DNA of 64,000 nt from Buchnera aphidicola (Tetraneura ulmi) (GCF_964058925.1 NZ_OZ060366.1:162308-226307); one strand, 5' to 3'; positions 1-10,694 are shown, numbered from the stretch's first letter. Made by a program: numbers and translations. Notes: generated by a model from the sequence alone, not told the origin.

Positions 1-1
1 T

Positions 2-814
2 TTAGAAAATTTTCCAAAATTATATAAAAGAAATGTAGCCGTTTTTGATACTTCTTTTTTTTATTCAATGAAAGAAAAATCTTATTTATATGCTATTCCA
101 TATAGTTTATACAACGATTATGGCATTAGAAAATATGGTGCACATGGAACTAGTCATAAGTACGTTTGTATGAAAGCTTCTACGTTTTTGAAAAAACCAT
201 TTTCCAATATAAATATAATTTCTTGTCATTTAGGAAATGGTTCTTCTATTTCAGCAATTAAGAATGGTATTTGTGTTGATACTTCTATGGGATTAACTCC
301 TTTAGAGGGATTGGTCATGGGAACTAGATCTGGAGACATTGATCCTTCAATTATTTTTTTTATGTATGAGAAATTACATTATACAATCAAAGAAATTAAT
401 GAATTATTAATAAATAAATCGGGATTATTAGGTTTAAGTCAGAGTACTAGTGATTTTAGAGATCTTGAATTGAATTATTATTCTGATGAAAGAGCAAAGT
501 TAGCAATTGATATTTTTTGTTTCAGATTAAGAAAGTATATTTCTTCTTATTTTTCTTTAATGGATGGTGAATTGGATGGAATTGTTTTTACTGGAGGGAT
601 TGGAGAAAATTCTTCTTTAGTAAGAGAAAAGAGTTTAAAAAATTTATCTTGGTTTGGAAACATTTTTGTTGATTATAAAAAAAATAATAATTCTTTTAAA
701 AAAAATGATAATTTAATAATTGATATAAGCAAAAATTCTAATGTTCCAATATTAGTTATACCGACTGACGAAGAATTTGCTATTGCAAAAGAATCATTTA
801 GTTTGTTTTTTTAA
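2..814 (+). CDS. ackA: acetate kinase (5' end cut by window edge)
   Basis: Acetate kinase converts acetyl phosphate plus ADP to acetate plus ATP in the cytoplasm and forms the substrate-level ATP branch together with pta downstream. Only the C-terminal ~270 residues are present; the frame is open to the left edge, so the first in-frame ATG at 68 is internal (the preceding residues NVAVFDTSFF fit the family). Visible active-site motifs are GAHGTSH (catalytic His), GTRSGDIDP (Arg) and GGIGENSSLVRE near the end (Glu). The protein ends with a normal family C-terminus. pta follows after 92 bp on the same strand, the usual ackA-pta order. Confidence 0.96.
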   Translation, partial: LENFPKLYKRNVAVFDTSFFYSMKEKSYLYAIPYSLYNDYGIRKYGAHGTSHKYVCMKASTFLKKPFSNINIISCHLGNGSSISAIKNGICVDTSMGLTPLEGLVMGTRSGDIDPSIIFFMYEKLHYTIKEINELLINKSGLLGLSQSTSDFRDLELNYYSDERAKLAIDIFCFRLRKYISSYFSLMDGELDGIVFTGGIGENSSLVREKSLKNLSWFGNIFVDYKKNNNSFKKNDNLIIDISKNSNVPILVIPTDEEFAIAKESFSLFF

Positions 815-906
815 TAAATAAATTTTTTAAAATTAATTTTTAAAAATATCAATGATTGAATATAAAAAATTTATAATTTTTTTTAATTTAAAATGAGAGA
901 TTTATT

Positions 907-3108
907 TTGTCACAAATTACAATTATTTTTTTACCTTTAGATAAATCTATTGATTTAAGCACAACTATTTTAGGATTTATTGACTTTTTAGAAAAAAGTA
1001 ATAATTTTAAAAAAAAATATTTTTTTCAACCTATTTCTAACCAAATTTTTAATAAAAAAAATTTAGATAAAACATTAGAAATTATTAAATTCAATAAATT
1101 AATTTCATTTATTCCAGTTTTAAAGAAAATTAGTATAGATGATATTTTTAATAAAAATAGATTTTCAATTATTTATAATAAAATTTTAAAAAATTTTTAT
1201 AGTTCAAAAAAAAAATCTGATCTAGTTTTAGTAGAAGGACTAAAATTAGTTAAGGACTATGAACATATAATCAATCAAGTTAATTTTGAAATATCGATGA
1301 TATTGAACGCAAATATAATTTTTGTATCAAAAAAAGATATAACAGATGTTTATTATAATAATAGAATAGATTTTTACATGAAAAAATATTTAACTAAATA
1401 TAGTTTAGTTCCTTTAGGAATTATTGTTAATAAATTGCTATCTATTATAGATAATAGTTCTTATTTTTTTTCAAAAGAAAAAAAATTTCTCAATTCTAAT
1501 AAAATTATTTTTTCTAAAAAAAAATCTACTGTTTCTTACAATTATAAATCTTTTAATAACAATAAAGAATTAATTCCAGTAATTGCTTCTATACCTCGGA
1601 GTAAAAAGTTAGTTAATTTTTCCGCTAGTATTTTATTTAATTTTTTAAAAATAAAAATTTTAAATGAAGGAAATTTAAAAGATTGCATAGTAAGAGATTT
1701 TTTTTTATTGAATTTTATACATGAAAATATTTTTAAAAAAAATTATCTTGGTTCTATAATAATTGTTTCTTTTACTAATCAATATTTAGTTGATATATTA
1801 TTGAAAAATAAAAAATTACAAAAAGAGATGAGTGTTTTGTTTTTTGTAGATTTAAAAGATTCAAAAATAGAATTTGTTAGAGAGTTTTGTAAAAAATTAA
1901 TTAAAAAAGATTTACCTGTTGTTTATTCTTCTAAAAATATTTTTAAAGTATTAAATTTATTAGAGAAAAATTTTTTTTCTATTTTAAATAAATCTTATTT
2001 TGAAATCAAATTAGTTCAGAGATTTATTTCTAGTTGTATTTGTATTAAAAAATGGAATAATTTATTTAGAAAATGTATTAAAATTAAAAAAGAAAAAAAA
2101 TTTGTAGAATCTGGAACAATTTTTAAAATAAAATTAAAAAAAATAGCTACTTCTTTTCCTAATATCAGTCGTATTATTTTTCCTGAAGGTAACGAGTTAA
2201 GGATTATTAAAGCTGTAAATTTTTGTAGTAATAATAAAATAGCTAAATGTATTTTATTAGGAGATGAAGAAAAAATAAAATATTTATGCATAAAAAATAA
2301 AATTGTTCTTGATAATAAAATTAAGATTATAAATCCAACTTCAATAAGAAATAGATATATTTCAAATTTAGTAAAAATACGTAAACATAAAGGAATGAAT
2401 GAAATAGAAGCACATCGTTGCTTAGAAACAGACAATAACAACATTACATTAGCTACGTTGATGTTAGAAGAAGGTAAAGTAGATGGTTTAGTTGCTGGAT
2501 CTACTACTACTACAGCTAATACAATTAGACCTGGATTACAATTGATCAAAATGTCTAAAGGATATAATTTTATTTCATCTTATTTTTTCATGTTATTTCA
2601 TGATAAAGTATTAATATATTCTGATTGTGCTATAAATATAGACCCAGACGAGAATCAATTATCTGAGATTGCAATTCAGTCTGCAGAATCAGCTATTCAA
2701 TTTAATATTAATCCTATAGTAGCTATGATTTCTTATTCTACAGGTGATTCAGCTTCTGGTAAAAAAGTAGAAATTATTAGAAAAGCTACAAATTTAGTTA
2801 GGTTAAAAAGACCTGATATTGTTATAGATGGTCCTATACAGTACGATGCTGCTATAGATTTTAAAACAGGTAAAATTAAATCACCAAATTCTTTAGTTGC
2901 AGGACGAGCAACTGTTATAATTTTTCCAGATTTAAATACTGGAAATACCACTTATAAAGCAGTTCAACGTTCAGCAAATATTTCCAGTATTGGTCCTATA
3001 TTGCAAGGTATGAAAAAACCTATTAACGACTTATCAAGAGGAGCTTCAGTAGAAGATATTATCTATACAATTACTGTAACTGCAATACAGTCTAAATTTA
3101 AAAAATAG
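907..3108 (+). CDS. pta: phosphate acetyltransferase
   Basis: Phosphate acetyltransferase makes acetyl phosphate from acetyl-CoA and phosphate. At 733 residues it is the long enterobacterial form (E. coli 714): an N-terminal P-loop-like domain, a DRTGG-type middle region and a C-terminal PTA_PTB catalytic domain from about residue 420, beginning FPEGNELRIIKA and containing VAGSTTTTANTIRP and RSANISSIGPILQGM. Translation most likely starts at a TTG: it has GAGAG about 7 nt upstream and the first residues MSQITIIF align with the E. coli N-terminus. The catalytic domain is well kept, but the N-terminal nucleotide-binding loop of E. coli (GTSVGLTS) is replaced by LDKSIDLS without glycines, so that regulatory domain has probably lost ligand binding. 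Confidence 0.96.
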   Translation: MSQITIIFLPLDKSIDLSTTILGFIDFLEKSNNFKKKYFFQPISNQIFNKKNLDKTLEIIKFNKLISFIPVLKKISIDDIFNKNRFSIIYNKILKNFYSSKKKSDLVLVEGLKLVKDYEHIINQVNFEISMILNANIIFVSKKDITDVYYNNRIDFYMKKYLTKYSLVPLGIIVNKLLSIIDNSSYFFSKEKKFLNSNKIIFSKKKSTVSYNYKSFNNNKELIPVIASIPRSKKLVNFSASILFNFLKIKILNEGNLKDCIVRDFFLLNFIHENIFKKNYLGSIIIVSFTNQYLVDILLKNKKLQKEMSVLFFVDLKDSKIEFVREFCKKLIKKDLPVVYSSKNIFKVLNLLEKNFFSILNKSYFEIKLVQRFISSCICIKKWNNLFRKCIKIKKEKKFVESGTIFKIKLKKIATSFPNISRIIFPEGNELRIIKAVNFCSNNKIAKCILLGDEEKIKYLCIKNKIVLDNKIKIINPTSIRNRYISNLVKIRKHKGMNEIEAHRCLETDNNNITLATLMLEEGKVDGLVAGSTTTTANTIRPGLQLIKMSKGYNFISSYFFMLFHDKVLIYSDCAINIDPDENQLSEIAIQSAESAIQFNINPIVAMISYSTGDSASGKKVEIIRKATNLVRLKRPDIVIDGPIQYDAAIDFKTGKIKSPNSLVAGRATVIIFPDLNTGNTTYKAVQRSANISSIGPILQGMKKPINDLSRGASVEDIIYTITVTAIQSKFKK

Positions 3109-3149
3109 TTTTTATAAAAGATTTTTATATGAGTAATATTTTAAAAAAA

Positions 3150-3419
3150 TTATATTTTTATTATAATATTTTCTATTACAAAACAAGAACAAGGTAAAAT
3201 TTCTTTAAAATTACAATAAGCAATGGGTTTTTTTTTTTTACAATATAAAATTTTTCCAGAAATTAGTTGAATTTTACAAGATCCGCAAAATCCATTTCTG
3301 CAATTATATTGTATTGGTATATTGTTTTTTTCTAATATTTTTAACAATATTTTTTTTTTTGAATTATAAATAATTTTTTTCATATTGTTAGTTTTTATTG
3401 TTATAGTTATAATTTTCAT
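3150..3419 (-). CDS. yfaE: 2Fe-2S ferredoxin that maintains ribonucleotide reductase
   Basis: Small ferredoxin of 89 residues. The ligand pattern is C40-x4-C45-x2-C48 (CRNGFCGSC) followed by a C-terminal LPCSC, matching YfaE, which reduces and helps assemble the diferric-tyrosyl cofactor of NrdB. It starts 3 bp after the nrdB stop on the same strand, so it is almost certainly translated from the nrdAB transcript; this nrdA-nrdB-yfaE arrangement supports the assignment. The gene contains a 12-A run on its coding strand near codons 61-64 but the frame is intact. A second Met at residue 13 could also start, but the first puts the cysteines in register with E. coli. Confidence 0.93.
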   Translation of the reverse strand: MKIITITIKTNNMKKIIYNSKKKILLKILEKNNIPIQYNCRNGFCGSCKIQLISGKILYCKKKKPIAYCNFKEILPCSCFVIENIIIKI

Positions 3420-3422
3420 TTT

Positions 3423-4556
3423 TTATAATTTAAATTTTTTAAAATCTTTTTTTAGATTGATAGAAGAATCAATCTGTCCTACTAAATAGGAACTAATTTC
3501 TGTTTCTTGTGGTGCTTCTTGTAAGTTATCTGAAGATAACCAAGAGTTAATCCAAGGAATTGGGTTAGAAGTATTTTTAAATGGAGAACATAAATTTATT
3601 GAATTCATACGTATATTTGTAATATATTCGATGTATTGAAATAAGATATCTTTATTTAATCCTAACATGGATCCATCTTGAAACAAATATTTAGCCCATT
3701 CTTTTTCTTGTTCAGCTACTTTTAGAAACAATAAATTAGCTTCATTTTTTAGTTCTTTTGTTATATTTGACATATTTTCGTTATTATTAGGATTTTGAAG
3801 AATATTAATTATATATTGAGTACTGGTTAAATGTAATGCTTCATCTCTTGCAATTAATCTAATTATTTTTGCGTTTCCTTCCATAATTTCTCTTTCAGCA
3901 AATGCAAATGAACAAGCGAAACTGACATAAAAACGTATTGCTTCTAGAGCATTAACGCTAATTAAAGATAAGTATAATTTTTTTTTTACATAGTTTAAAT
4001 TTACGTTTATTTTTTTTTTATTAATTGTATGAATTCCTGGTCCAAAAATATACCAATATTGTATTGATTTTATTAATTTATCATAGTAATTTGCAATGTC
4101 TTGTGCTCTGGTTTTAATAAATTTATTACTGACAATATCATCAAATATTAATGATGGTTCATTTATAATATTTCTTATTATATGAGTATAAGATCTAGAA
4201 TGAATCGTTTCTGAAAAAGACCAAGTTTCTATCCAAGTTTCTAATTCAGGTATAGAAATAATTGGTAAAAAAGCAATATTAGGACTTCTACCTTGAATAG
4301 AATCCAGTAAAGTTTGATATTTTAAGTTGCTTAAAAATATATGTTTTTCATGAGCAGGTAATTTTTTAAAATCAATTCTATCTTGTGTTAAATCAATTTC
4401 TTCTGGTCGCCAAAAAAAAGATAATTGTTTTTCAATTAGTTTTTCAAAAATAGAATATTTTTGCTGATCATATCTAGATATGTTTACATTTTGTCCAAAA
4501 AACATTGGTTCTTGTAGTTGATTATTTTTTTTTTTTGAAAAAGTACTATAATTCAT
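3423..4556 (-). CDS. nrdB: ribonucleoside-diphosphate reductase class Ia, beta subunit
   Basis: The beta subunit carries the diiron-tyrosyl radical that drives deoxyribonucleotide synthesis. It has 377 residues (E. coli 376). Iron ligands are visible at D85, E116 and H119 ([13 protein letters not shown]) with the radical tyrosine at Y123, and the second Glu/Glu/His set lies in AEREIMEGN and IARDEALH; numbering is offset by one from E. coli. The C-terminal tail that docks to NrdA is present. It lies 58 bp downstream of nrdA and 3 bp upstream of yfaE, so the three genes form one operon on minus. Confidence 0.98.
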   Translation of the reverse strand: MNYSTFSKKKNNQLQEPMFFGQNVNISRYDQQKYSIFEKLIEKQLSFFWRPEEIDLTQDRIDFKKLPAHEKHIFLSNLKYQTLLDSIQGRSPNIAFLPIISIPELETWIETWSFSETIHSRSYTHIIRNIINEPSLIFDDIVSNKFIKTRAQDIANYYDKLIKSIQYWYIFGPGIHTINKKKINVNLNYVKKKLYLSLISVNALEAIRFYVSFACSFAFAEREIMEGNAKIIRLIARDEALHLTSTQYIINILQNPNNNENMSNITKELKNEANLLFLKVAEQEKEWAKYLFQDGSMLGLNKDILFQYIEYITNIRMNSINLCSPFKNTSNPIPWINSWLSSDNLQEAPQETEISSYLVGQIDSSINLKKDFKKFKL

Positions 4557-4614
4557 TTATTTAGTTCCTGATTATTAATTTTAAATTCAAAGATATTTTT
4601 TTAAATTTTCATTT

Positions 4615-6912
4615 TTATATATAACAAGATCCACTAGAACAGTTATTTTCTTCTTCAGAAGATAAATTATTATTATAATTAAATTCAGAAAATTCATTTG
4701 ATCCATCTCTAGTATTTTGATAATAAAGAGTTTTTATTCCTAATTTATAGGCTGTTAGTAAATCTTTTATTAGTTTTTTCATTGGAATTTTGTTATTTTT
4801 AAATTTTTTTGGATCGTAATTTGTATTTACAGATATGGATTGGTCAACGAATTTTTGCATTATTCCAACTAGATGTAAATAACCAATATTGTTTGGAATA
4901 TTCCAAAGTAATTCGTATTTTGATTTTAAATTTGTATAGTCTGGAACTACTTGTTTTAATATTCCGTCTTTAGAAGATTTAATACTAATAAATCCTCTGG
5001 GTGGTTCAATTCCATTTGTTGAATTAGAAATTTGTGATGATGTTTCTGATGGCATAATTGCTGTTAATGTAGAATTTCTTAACCCATATTTTTTTATTTT
5101 TTTTCTTAATTTATTCCAATCTAATTGTAGTGGTTCATTGCATATTTCGTCAATTTCTTTCTTATAAGAATCTATTGGTAATATTCCTTTATGATAATTG
5201 GTTTGATAAAATAAATCACATGCACCAAATTCTTTAGCTAATTTACAAGAAGCTCTCAATAAATAATATTGTATGTATTCAAAGGTGTTATGCGTTATTT
5301 TTTTCGCGCTACCATCAGAATATTTTACATTATTTTTTGCTAAATAATATGCAAAATTAGTTACTCCTATTCCTAAAGATCGTCTTTTAGTAGAAGATTT
5401 TTTTGCGGCTAATATTGGGTAATCTTGATAATCTAGAATTGAATCTAATGCTCGAACTATTAATTCGGAAAGATTTTTAATTTCCTTAATATGACTAATA
5501 GTTCCTAAATTTATAGCTGATAAAGTACATAATGCTATTTCTCCGTTTTTATCATTAATGTCATTCAATGAAGTGGTTGGAAGTGTAATTTCTAAACATA
5601 AGTTAGATTGTCTTATTGGAGCATATTTTGGGTTGAATGGACTGTGAGTATTACAATGGTCAACATTTTGAATATATATTCTTCCTGTAGAAGTTCTTTC
5701 TTGCATTAGTAATGAAAATAGTTCTAAAGATTTTATTGTTTTTTTTCTAATTGTTTTCTTTTTTTCATATTTTAAGTATAGTTTTTCAAATTTTTTTTGA
5801 TCAGAAAAAAAATAATTGTATAATTTTTTTGTATCAGAAGGACTAAATAAAGTTATCATTTCTCCTTTTATTAATCTTTGATACATAAATTTATTTATTT
5901 GAACAGCATAATCAACGTGTCTAACTCTGTTATTTTCGACTCCTCTATTATTTTTTAATACTAGTAAACTTTCTATTTCAAGATGCCAAATAGGATAAAA
6001 AATTGTTGCTGCCCCCCCTCTTACTCCACCTTGAGAACATGATTTTACTGCACTTTGAAATAGTTTATAAAATGGGATACATCCAGTATGAAATGCTTCT
6101 CCATTTCTTATTGGAGAACCTAATGCTCTTATTTGTCCTGCGTTTATTCCTATCCCTGCTCTTTGAGATACATATTTAACTATAGAATTAGTTGTAGCAT
6201 TAATTGAATTTAAATTATCAGCACACTCTATTAAAACACAAGAACTAAATTGTTTAGTTGGAGTTCTAACTCCTGACATAATTGGGGTGGGTAGTGAAAT
6301 TTTGAAAGTTGAAACAGCATCATAAAATTTTTTAATAAATTTCATTCTTTTGTTTTTAGGATATTTATAAAATAAACAGGCAGATATTAAAATGTAAAGA
6401 AATTGAGCAGTTTCATAAATCTTACCTGTCGTTTTATTTTGTACTAGATATTTTCCTTCTAATTGTTTTACTCCTGCATATGAAAAATTCATATCTCTCC
6501 AATGATCTATAAATGAATTCATTACAATAAACTCTTTTTCAGAGTAATATTTTAATAAATTTTCATCGTATTTTTTTAAAAGAACCATTTTTTTTACATG
6601 TTCGTATAGTTTTGGAGGTACAAATTGATTGTATGCTTTTTTTCTTAGATGAAAGATAGACAATCTTGCAGCCATATATTGATAATCAGGAGAATCTTGA
6701 GAGATTAAATCAGCAGCTGCTTTTATAATAGTTTCATGTATATTTATTGTACTGATTCCGTTATAAAATTGAATTCTTGATTTAAGTTCTACTTGAGAAA
6801 CAGAAACGTTTTCTAAACCTCTTGATGCCCATTGTAAAACTTTATGTATTTTATCGAGGTTAATAAGTTCTTTTTTTTTATTTCTTTTTATAACAAATAT
6901 TTTTTTAAACAT
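4615..6912 (-). CDS. nrdA: ribonucleoside-diphosphate reductase class Ia, alpha subunit
   Basis: Catalytic alpha subunit, 765 residues (E. coli 761). An N-terminal ATP-cone begins at FVIKRNKKKELINLDKI. Active-site cysteines are visible in QFSSCVLIEC, RQSNLCLEITLP and GEIALCTLSAINLG; the radical-transfer tyrosine pair is in TLYYQNTRDG, and the C-terminal redox pair is C758 and C763 (NNCSSGSCYI). Full catalytic machinery is therefore present. An SD-like GGAAT lies upstream of the ATG. gyrA ends up just upstream (90 bp gap) in the same orientation; nrdB and yfaE follow. Confidence 0.98.
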   Translation of the reverse strand: MFKKIFVIKRNKKKELINLDKIHKVLQWASRGLENVSVSQVELKSRIQFYNGISTINIHETIIKAAADLISQDSPDYQYMAARLSIFHLRKKAYNQFVPPKLYEHVKKMVLLKKYDENLLKYYSEKEFIVMNSFIDHWRDMNFSYAGVKQLEGKYLVQNKTTGKIYETAQFLYILISACLFYKYPKNKRMKFIKKFYDAVSTFKISLPTPIMSGVRTPTKQFSSCVLIECADNLNSINATTNSIVKYVSQRAGIGINAGQIRALGSPIRNGEAFHTGCIPFYKLFQSAVKSCSQGGVRGGAATIFYPIWHLEIESLLVLKNNRGVENNRVRHVDYAVQINKFMYQRLIKGEMITLFSPSDTKKLYNYFFSDQKKFEKLYLKYEKKKTIRKKTIKSLELFSLLMQERTSTGRIYIQNVDHCNTHSPFNPKYAPIRQSNLCLEITLPTTSLNDINDKNGEIALCTLSAINLGTISHIKEIKNLSELIVRALDSILDYQDYPILAAKKSSTKRRSLGIGVTNFAYYLAKNNVKYSDGSAKKITHNTFEYIQYYLLRASCKLAKEFGACDLFYQTNYHKGILPIDSYKKEIDEICNEPLQLDWNKLRKKIKKYGLRNSTLTAIMPSETSSQISNSTNGIEPPRGFISIKSSKDGILKQVVPDYTNLKSKYELLWNIPNNIGYLHLVGIMQKFVDQSISVNTNYDPKKFKNNKIPMKKLIKDLLTAYKLGIKTLYYQNTRDGSNEFSEFNYNNNLSSEEENNCSSGSCYI

Positions 6913-7002
6913 AATTTTATTCCAAATAAATACTATTTATATTCCTATATTTTATGAATTTAATTTTTAAAAATTTTATTTTTTAAAAAGATGTTTTATT
7001 TT

Positions 7003-9516
7003 TTAGAAAATTTTTTTTATTCTTTGTATTGCAACTAGTTTTTCTTTTTTTGTTGTTCTTATAAGAATAACTCCTTGTGTGTTTCTTCCAAGTATTCTTA
7101 ATTCAGAAACTCTAGTTCTAACCAATTTACCTGCATCAGTAATGATGATTATTTGATCGTGATCTACTACTTGAATGGCAGCAATTACGATTCCATTTTT
7201 TTTTGTTTTTTTCATTGCAATCATTCCTTTTGTAGCTCTGGATTTAATTGGAAAATCAGTTATTTTTGTTCTTTTTCCATATCCCTTATCTGTAACTATA
7301 AGAATACTATGTAGTTTTTTTGGTACAATTAGAGAAACAACTTTGTCATTTTTATTCATTTTCATTCCTCTAACTCCAGATGCAGTTCTTCCCATTTTTC
7401 GTACTGAAGTTTCAGAAAATTGTACTGTTTTTCCAGAAGCTGAAAATAACATAATATTATTTTTTCCGTTGGTTAAGGCAATTCCAATTAATTCGTCATT
7501 ATTTTTTAAATTAATTGCTATAATTCCTTTATTTCTTGGTCTATTAAATTCGTTTAAGGCAGTTTTTTTTACGATACCGTGAGATGTAGCCATAAAAATG
7601 TTAATATTATCTTGGTATTTTTTTATAGGTAAAATTGCTGTAATTCTCTCTTTAGTTTGTAGGGGTAATAAATTAATTATAGGACGTCCTCGAGCATTTC
7701 TACTAGATTCAGGTAATTGATATACTTTCATCCAATATAGAATACCTTTGTTTGAAAAACATAAAATAGTGTCTAGTGTGTTTGTCACTAATAATATTTT
7801 TATAAAATCTGTTTTTTTAGTTTTTGCAGCTGTTTTTCCTCTTCCTCCTCTTTTTTGCGCTTCATAGTCAGATATTGGTTGATATTTTACATATCCAGAA
7901 TATGATAAAGTAATAACAACATCTTTTGGATTAATCATATCCTCCAAATTAATTTCGGATTGTTTTGAGGCTATAATTTCTGTTTTTCTTTGATCTCCAA
8001 AATCTTTTTTAATATTTAATAGTTCATTTCTTATGATTTCCATCATGTATTTATGATTATATAAAATTTTTTTTAGTTTTTTTGTTTTTTCTAGTAAGTT
8101 ATTTTTTTCTTCAATAATTTTTTCATATTCTAAATTTGTTAGTTTACTTAAACGCAATTCTAAAATTGATTGAGCTTGTTTTTTAGTAAAATAGTTAAAT
8201 TTTTTTTTATCAATTAAATTTTTAGTATTATCATTTAAAGTTATTGTTTTTTTTTTATTTTTATTTTCCCATTTTTTTGATAATAGTTTTATTTTTGCTT
8301 CCGAAGAATTTTTAGAAGATTGAATTATTTTAATAATTAAAGTTATATTTTTTATAGCAATACTGAGACCAATTAAAATATGAATTTTTTTTTTGTATTT
8401 TTGAAGTTCAAAAATACTACGTCTAGTAACTGTTTCTTTTCTATGTAAAATAAAAGAACGAATAATTTCTAATAAAGATAATCTTTTTGGTTTTCCATTA
8501 AATAAAGCAACCATATTAATACCAAAAGAAATTTGCAATTGACTAAGAGAATATAATTGATTCAGAATAATTTCTGATATAGCTTCTTTTTTAATTTCTA
8601 TTACAATTCTCATTCCATCTTTATCTGATTCATCTCTTAAAGCGCTTATTCCATCAATTTTTTTTTCTTTAATTAATTCTGAAATTTTTTCTATTAATCT
8701 AGATTTATTAACTTGATATGGTATTTCGTTTATAATAATTGATTTTTTTTTAGATTTTGTATTTATTTCTATTTTATGTTTAGCTCTAATACTAATTTTT
8801 CCTTTTCCTGTTTTATAGGCTGTTTCAATTCCTGAACGTCCTATTATTATTCCTGAAGTTGGAAAATCAGGACCTGGTATGTGTTTAATAAGATCTTGGA
8901 AAGTTATTTTTTCGTTATCAATATATGCTATACATCCATTTATTACTTCAGTAATGTTATGTGGAGGAATATTTGTAGCCATTCCTACTGCAATTCCAGA
9001 AGACCCATTAATTAATAAATTAGGTATTTTTGTTGGTAATATTTTAGGAATAAATTCTGTTCCATCGTAATTTGGAATAAAATCAACTGTTTTTTTTTCT
9101 AGATCAGATAGTAATTCATGAGCTATTTTTGACATTCTTACTTCAGTATATCTCATTGCAGCTGCTGCATCTCCATCAATGGAACCAAAGTTTCCTTGAC
9201 CATCAATAAGTGTATATCTTAGAGAGAATTGTTGAGCCATTCGTATTATGGCATCATATACAGCTGAATCACCATGTGGATGGTATTTACCAATTACATC
9301 ACCAACAATTCTTGCTGATTTTTTATAAGGTTTATTCCATAAATTATTTAAAATATACATTGCAAATAGTATTCTTCTATGAACAGGTTTAAGACCGTCT
9401 CTAACATCTGGAAGTGCTCTTCCAACTATAACTGACATAGCATAGTCTAAATAAGAATTTTTTAGTTCTTTTTCTATATTTATTTGTAATATTTCTTTAG
9501 CAAGATTATTTTTCAT
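7003..9516 (-). CDS. gyrA: DNA gyrase subunit A
   Basis: Breakage-reunion subunit of gyrase, which introduces negative supercoils. It has 837 residues against 875 in E. coli; the shortening is at the C-terminus, which ends after the last beta-pinwheel blade (AIQRIKKIF) without the acidic tail. The catalytic tyrosine is Y123 ([12 protein letters not shown]) and the quinolone-region positions S84 and D88 are of the sensitive type. The GyrA box that wraps DNA is present as QKRGGRGK. The coiled-coil tower region around residues 370-490 is very Lys/Asn-rich, as expected from base composition. Confidence 0.98.
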   Translation of the reverse strand: MKNNLAKEILQINIEKELKNSYLDYAMSVIVGRALPDVRDGLKPVHRRILFAMYILNNLWNKPYKKSARIVGDVIGKYHPHGDSAVYDAIIRMAQQFSLRYTLIDGQGNFGSIDGDAAAAMRYTEVRMSKIAHELLSDLEKKTVDFIPNYDGTEFIPKILPTKIPNLLINGSSGIAVGMATNIPPHNITEVINGCIAYIDNEKITFQDLIKHIPGPDFPTSGIIIGRSGIETAYKTGKGKISIRAKHKIEINTKSKKKSIIINEIPYQVNKSRLIEKISELIKEKKIDGISALRDESDKDGMRIVIEIKKEAISEIILNQLYSLSQLQISFGINMVALFNGKPKRLSLLEIIRSFILHRKETVTRRSIFELQKYKKKIHILIGLSIAIKNITLIIKIIQSSKNSSEAKIKLLSKKWENKNKKKTITLNDNTKNLIDKKKFNYFTKKQAQSILELRLSKLTNLEYEKIIEEKNNLLEKTKKLKKILYNHKYMMEIIRNELLNIKKDFGDQRKTEIIASKQSEINLEDMINPKDVVITLSYSGYVKYQPISDYEAQKRGGRGKTAAKTKKTDFIKILLVTNTLDTILCFSNKGILYWMKVYQLPESSRNARGRPIINLLPLQTKERITAILPIKKYQDNINIFMATSHGIVKKTALNEFNRPRNKGIIAINLKNNDELIGIALTNGKNNIMLFSASGKTVQFSETSVRKMGRTASGVRGMKMNKNDKVVSLIVPKKLHSILIVTDKGYGKRTKITDFPIKSRATKGMIAMKKTKKNGIVIAAIQVVDHDQIIIITDAGKLVRTRVSELRILGRNTQGVILIRTTKKEKLVAIQRIKKIF

Positions 9517-9792
9517 AGAATTATTGTCTTGATAAGTTGATGGTTGAAGTTTAAATTAGGAAAATATATGTATAATATAACTAACTAAATAGTATATTAA
9601 AAGATTTTTTTACGATGAAAAATATTATATATAGTTTATATTATTTGAAATAAGTTAAGATATATTTTATATTTTTTCTTATTATTAAATATATATATTT
9701 ATTATTAATTAATAGTTATATTTTTTTATGCGAAATTTTTTATTAGGAAAATTTTTTTTAATATCAGAAATATAAATATATTTAGGTCATTT

Positions 9793-10560
9793 ATGAAAAC
9801 AGAAGAAAAGATATTAATAGAAAGTTTATTTAGTCGATTATTGGAAGTAGAAAAAAAATCTTCTAAAAGAGACCAATCAGCAGAAGAATTGATTGATTCG
9901 TTAATCGAAAAACAAAAAAACGCTCCATATTACTTGATTCAAACTGTTTTAGTACAAGAAACTGTTTTAAAAAAATTAAATGTAGAAATAAATGAATTGA
10001 AAAAAGAAATTACTAATTTTAAAGAAAAAGTTGTAGAAAAAGATAAAAAAACTAGTTTTTTATCTGGTTTTTTTAAAAATAATAAGAATAAAAATAGTAA
10101 TTTCAATAGTTTAAAAAAATCGAATACCATTCCTAAGGAATATGTTAATAATAACATACCTAGCAATGATTCTGTTGGTTCTACTGCTACTTCTGGGTTT
10201 TCTAGTTCTAATAATAATACCTTTTTGGGTAATGCTTTACAGACTGCTGTTGGAGTAGCTGGAGGGATGGTTGTTGGAAACATGTTAACTAATATGTTTC
10301 AAAATAATAAAAATCCAGTAGAAGAAGAAATATTTACATCTGTTAATAATGATAATACTTATATTTCTAATGTAGATAATGATGATGAAAATCTTTCATC
10401 TCATGAAGACAATGATCAAAATAGTCATTTTTTTAATGATGAAGACCATTCTATAAACGAAGAAAATGAATCTTATGATACTAGTTTTTTTGATGATGAT
10501 TCTTCTTCTGAATTAGAAATAAATGATGATGTTAGTTATGATGATGATGATATTGTATAA
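9793..10560 (+). CDS. DUF2076 family protein, unknown function
   Basis: A 255-residue protein of unknown function. The N-terminal ~75 residues (MKTEEKILIESLFSRLLEVE..., then QKNAPYYLIQTVLVQE) match the DUF2076 family as I know it, including the conserved APYYL(I/A)Q segment. A predicted amphipathic/coiled segment covers about residues 60-90, a Ser/Asn linker follows, then a glycine-rich hydrophobic stretch at about 148-170 (TAVGVAGGMVVGNML) that could contact a membrane. From about 175 to the end the protein is mostly Asp, Glu, Asn and Ser, ending DDDDIV. No signal peptide. A gene of this family sits at the same place, next to gyrA and tsaA, in Buchnera. Its retention in so small a genome suggests a real but unknown role. 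Confidence 0.85.
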   Translation: MKTEEKILIESLFSRLLEVEKKSSKRDQSAEELIDSLIEKQKNAPYYLIQTVLVQETVLKKLNVEINELKKEITNFKEKVVEKDKKTSFLSGFFKNNKNKNSNFNSLKKSNTIPKEYVNNNIPSNDSVGSTATSGFSSSNNNTFLGNALQTAVGVAGGMVVGNMLTNMFQNNKNPVEEEIFTSVNNDNTYISNVDNDDENLSSHEDNDQNSHFFNDEDHSINEENESYDTSFFDDDSSSELEINDDVSYDDDDIV

Positions 10561-10578
10561 TTATTTTTATTAAGTTAG

Positions 10579-10598
10579 CACTTTTAAAGTGTTTTTTT
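10579..10598 (+). terminator. hairpin terminator after the DUF2076 gene
   Basis: The palindromic CACTTTTAAAGTG is followed immediately by seven T residues on the plus strand, 18 bp after the stop codon at 10560. Short stem plus U-tract is the pattern of an intrinsic terminator for the plus-strand gene. Confidence 0.6.
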
Positions 10599-10607
10599 AG
10601 TTTTTTT

Positions 10608-10657
10608 TCCGTCAATTAAATTAAGCCTAATTATTAAAAATAAATTTAATTGACGGA
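10608..10657. repeat. 15-bp perfect inverted repeat between convergent genes
   Basis: Arms TCCGTCAATTAAATT (10608-10622) and AATTTAATTGACGGA (10643-10657) are perfect complements around a 20-nt loop. The pair lies between the DUF2076 gene and tsaA, which converge. No clear U-tract follows on either strand, so it may be a 3'-end stabilising hairpin for both transcripts rather than a classical terminator. Confidence 0.65.
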
Positions 10658-10694
10658 ACATTTATGTTTTTTTAGTTAAATTTGATTTTAAAAA

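Noticed and set aside
2016-2549. 177-codon minus-strand frame opposite pta
   Set aside because: Lies wholly antisense to the conserved PTA catalytic domain; no family match and hydrophobic low-complexity translation typical of an antisense shadow.
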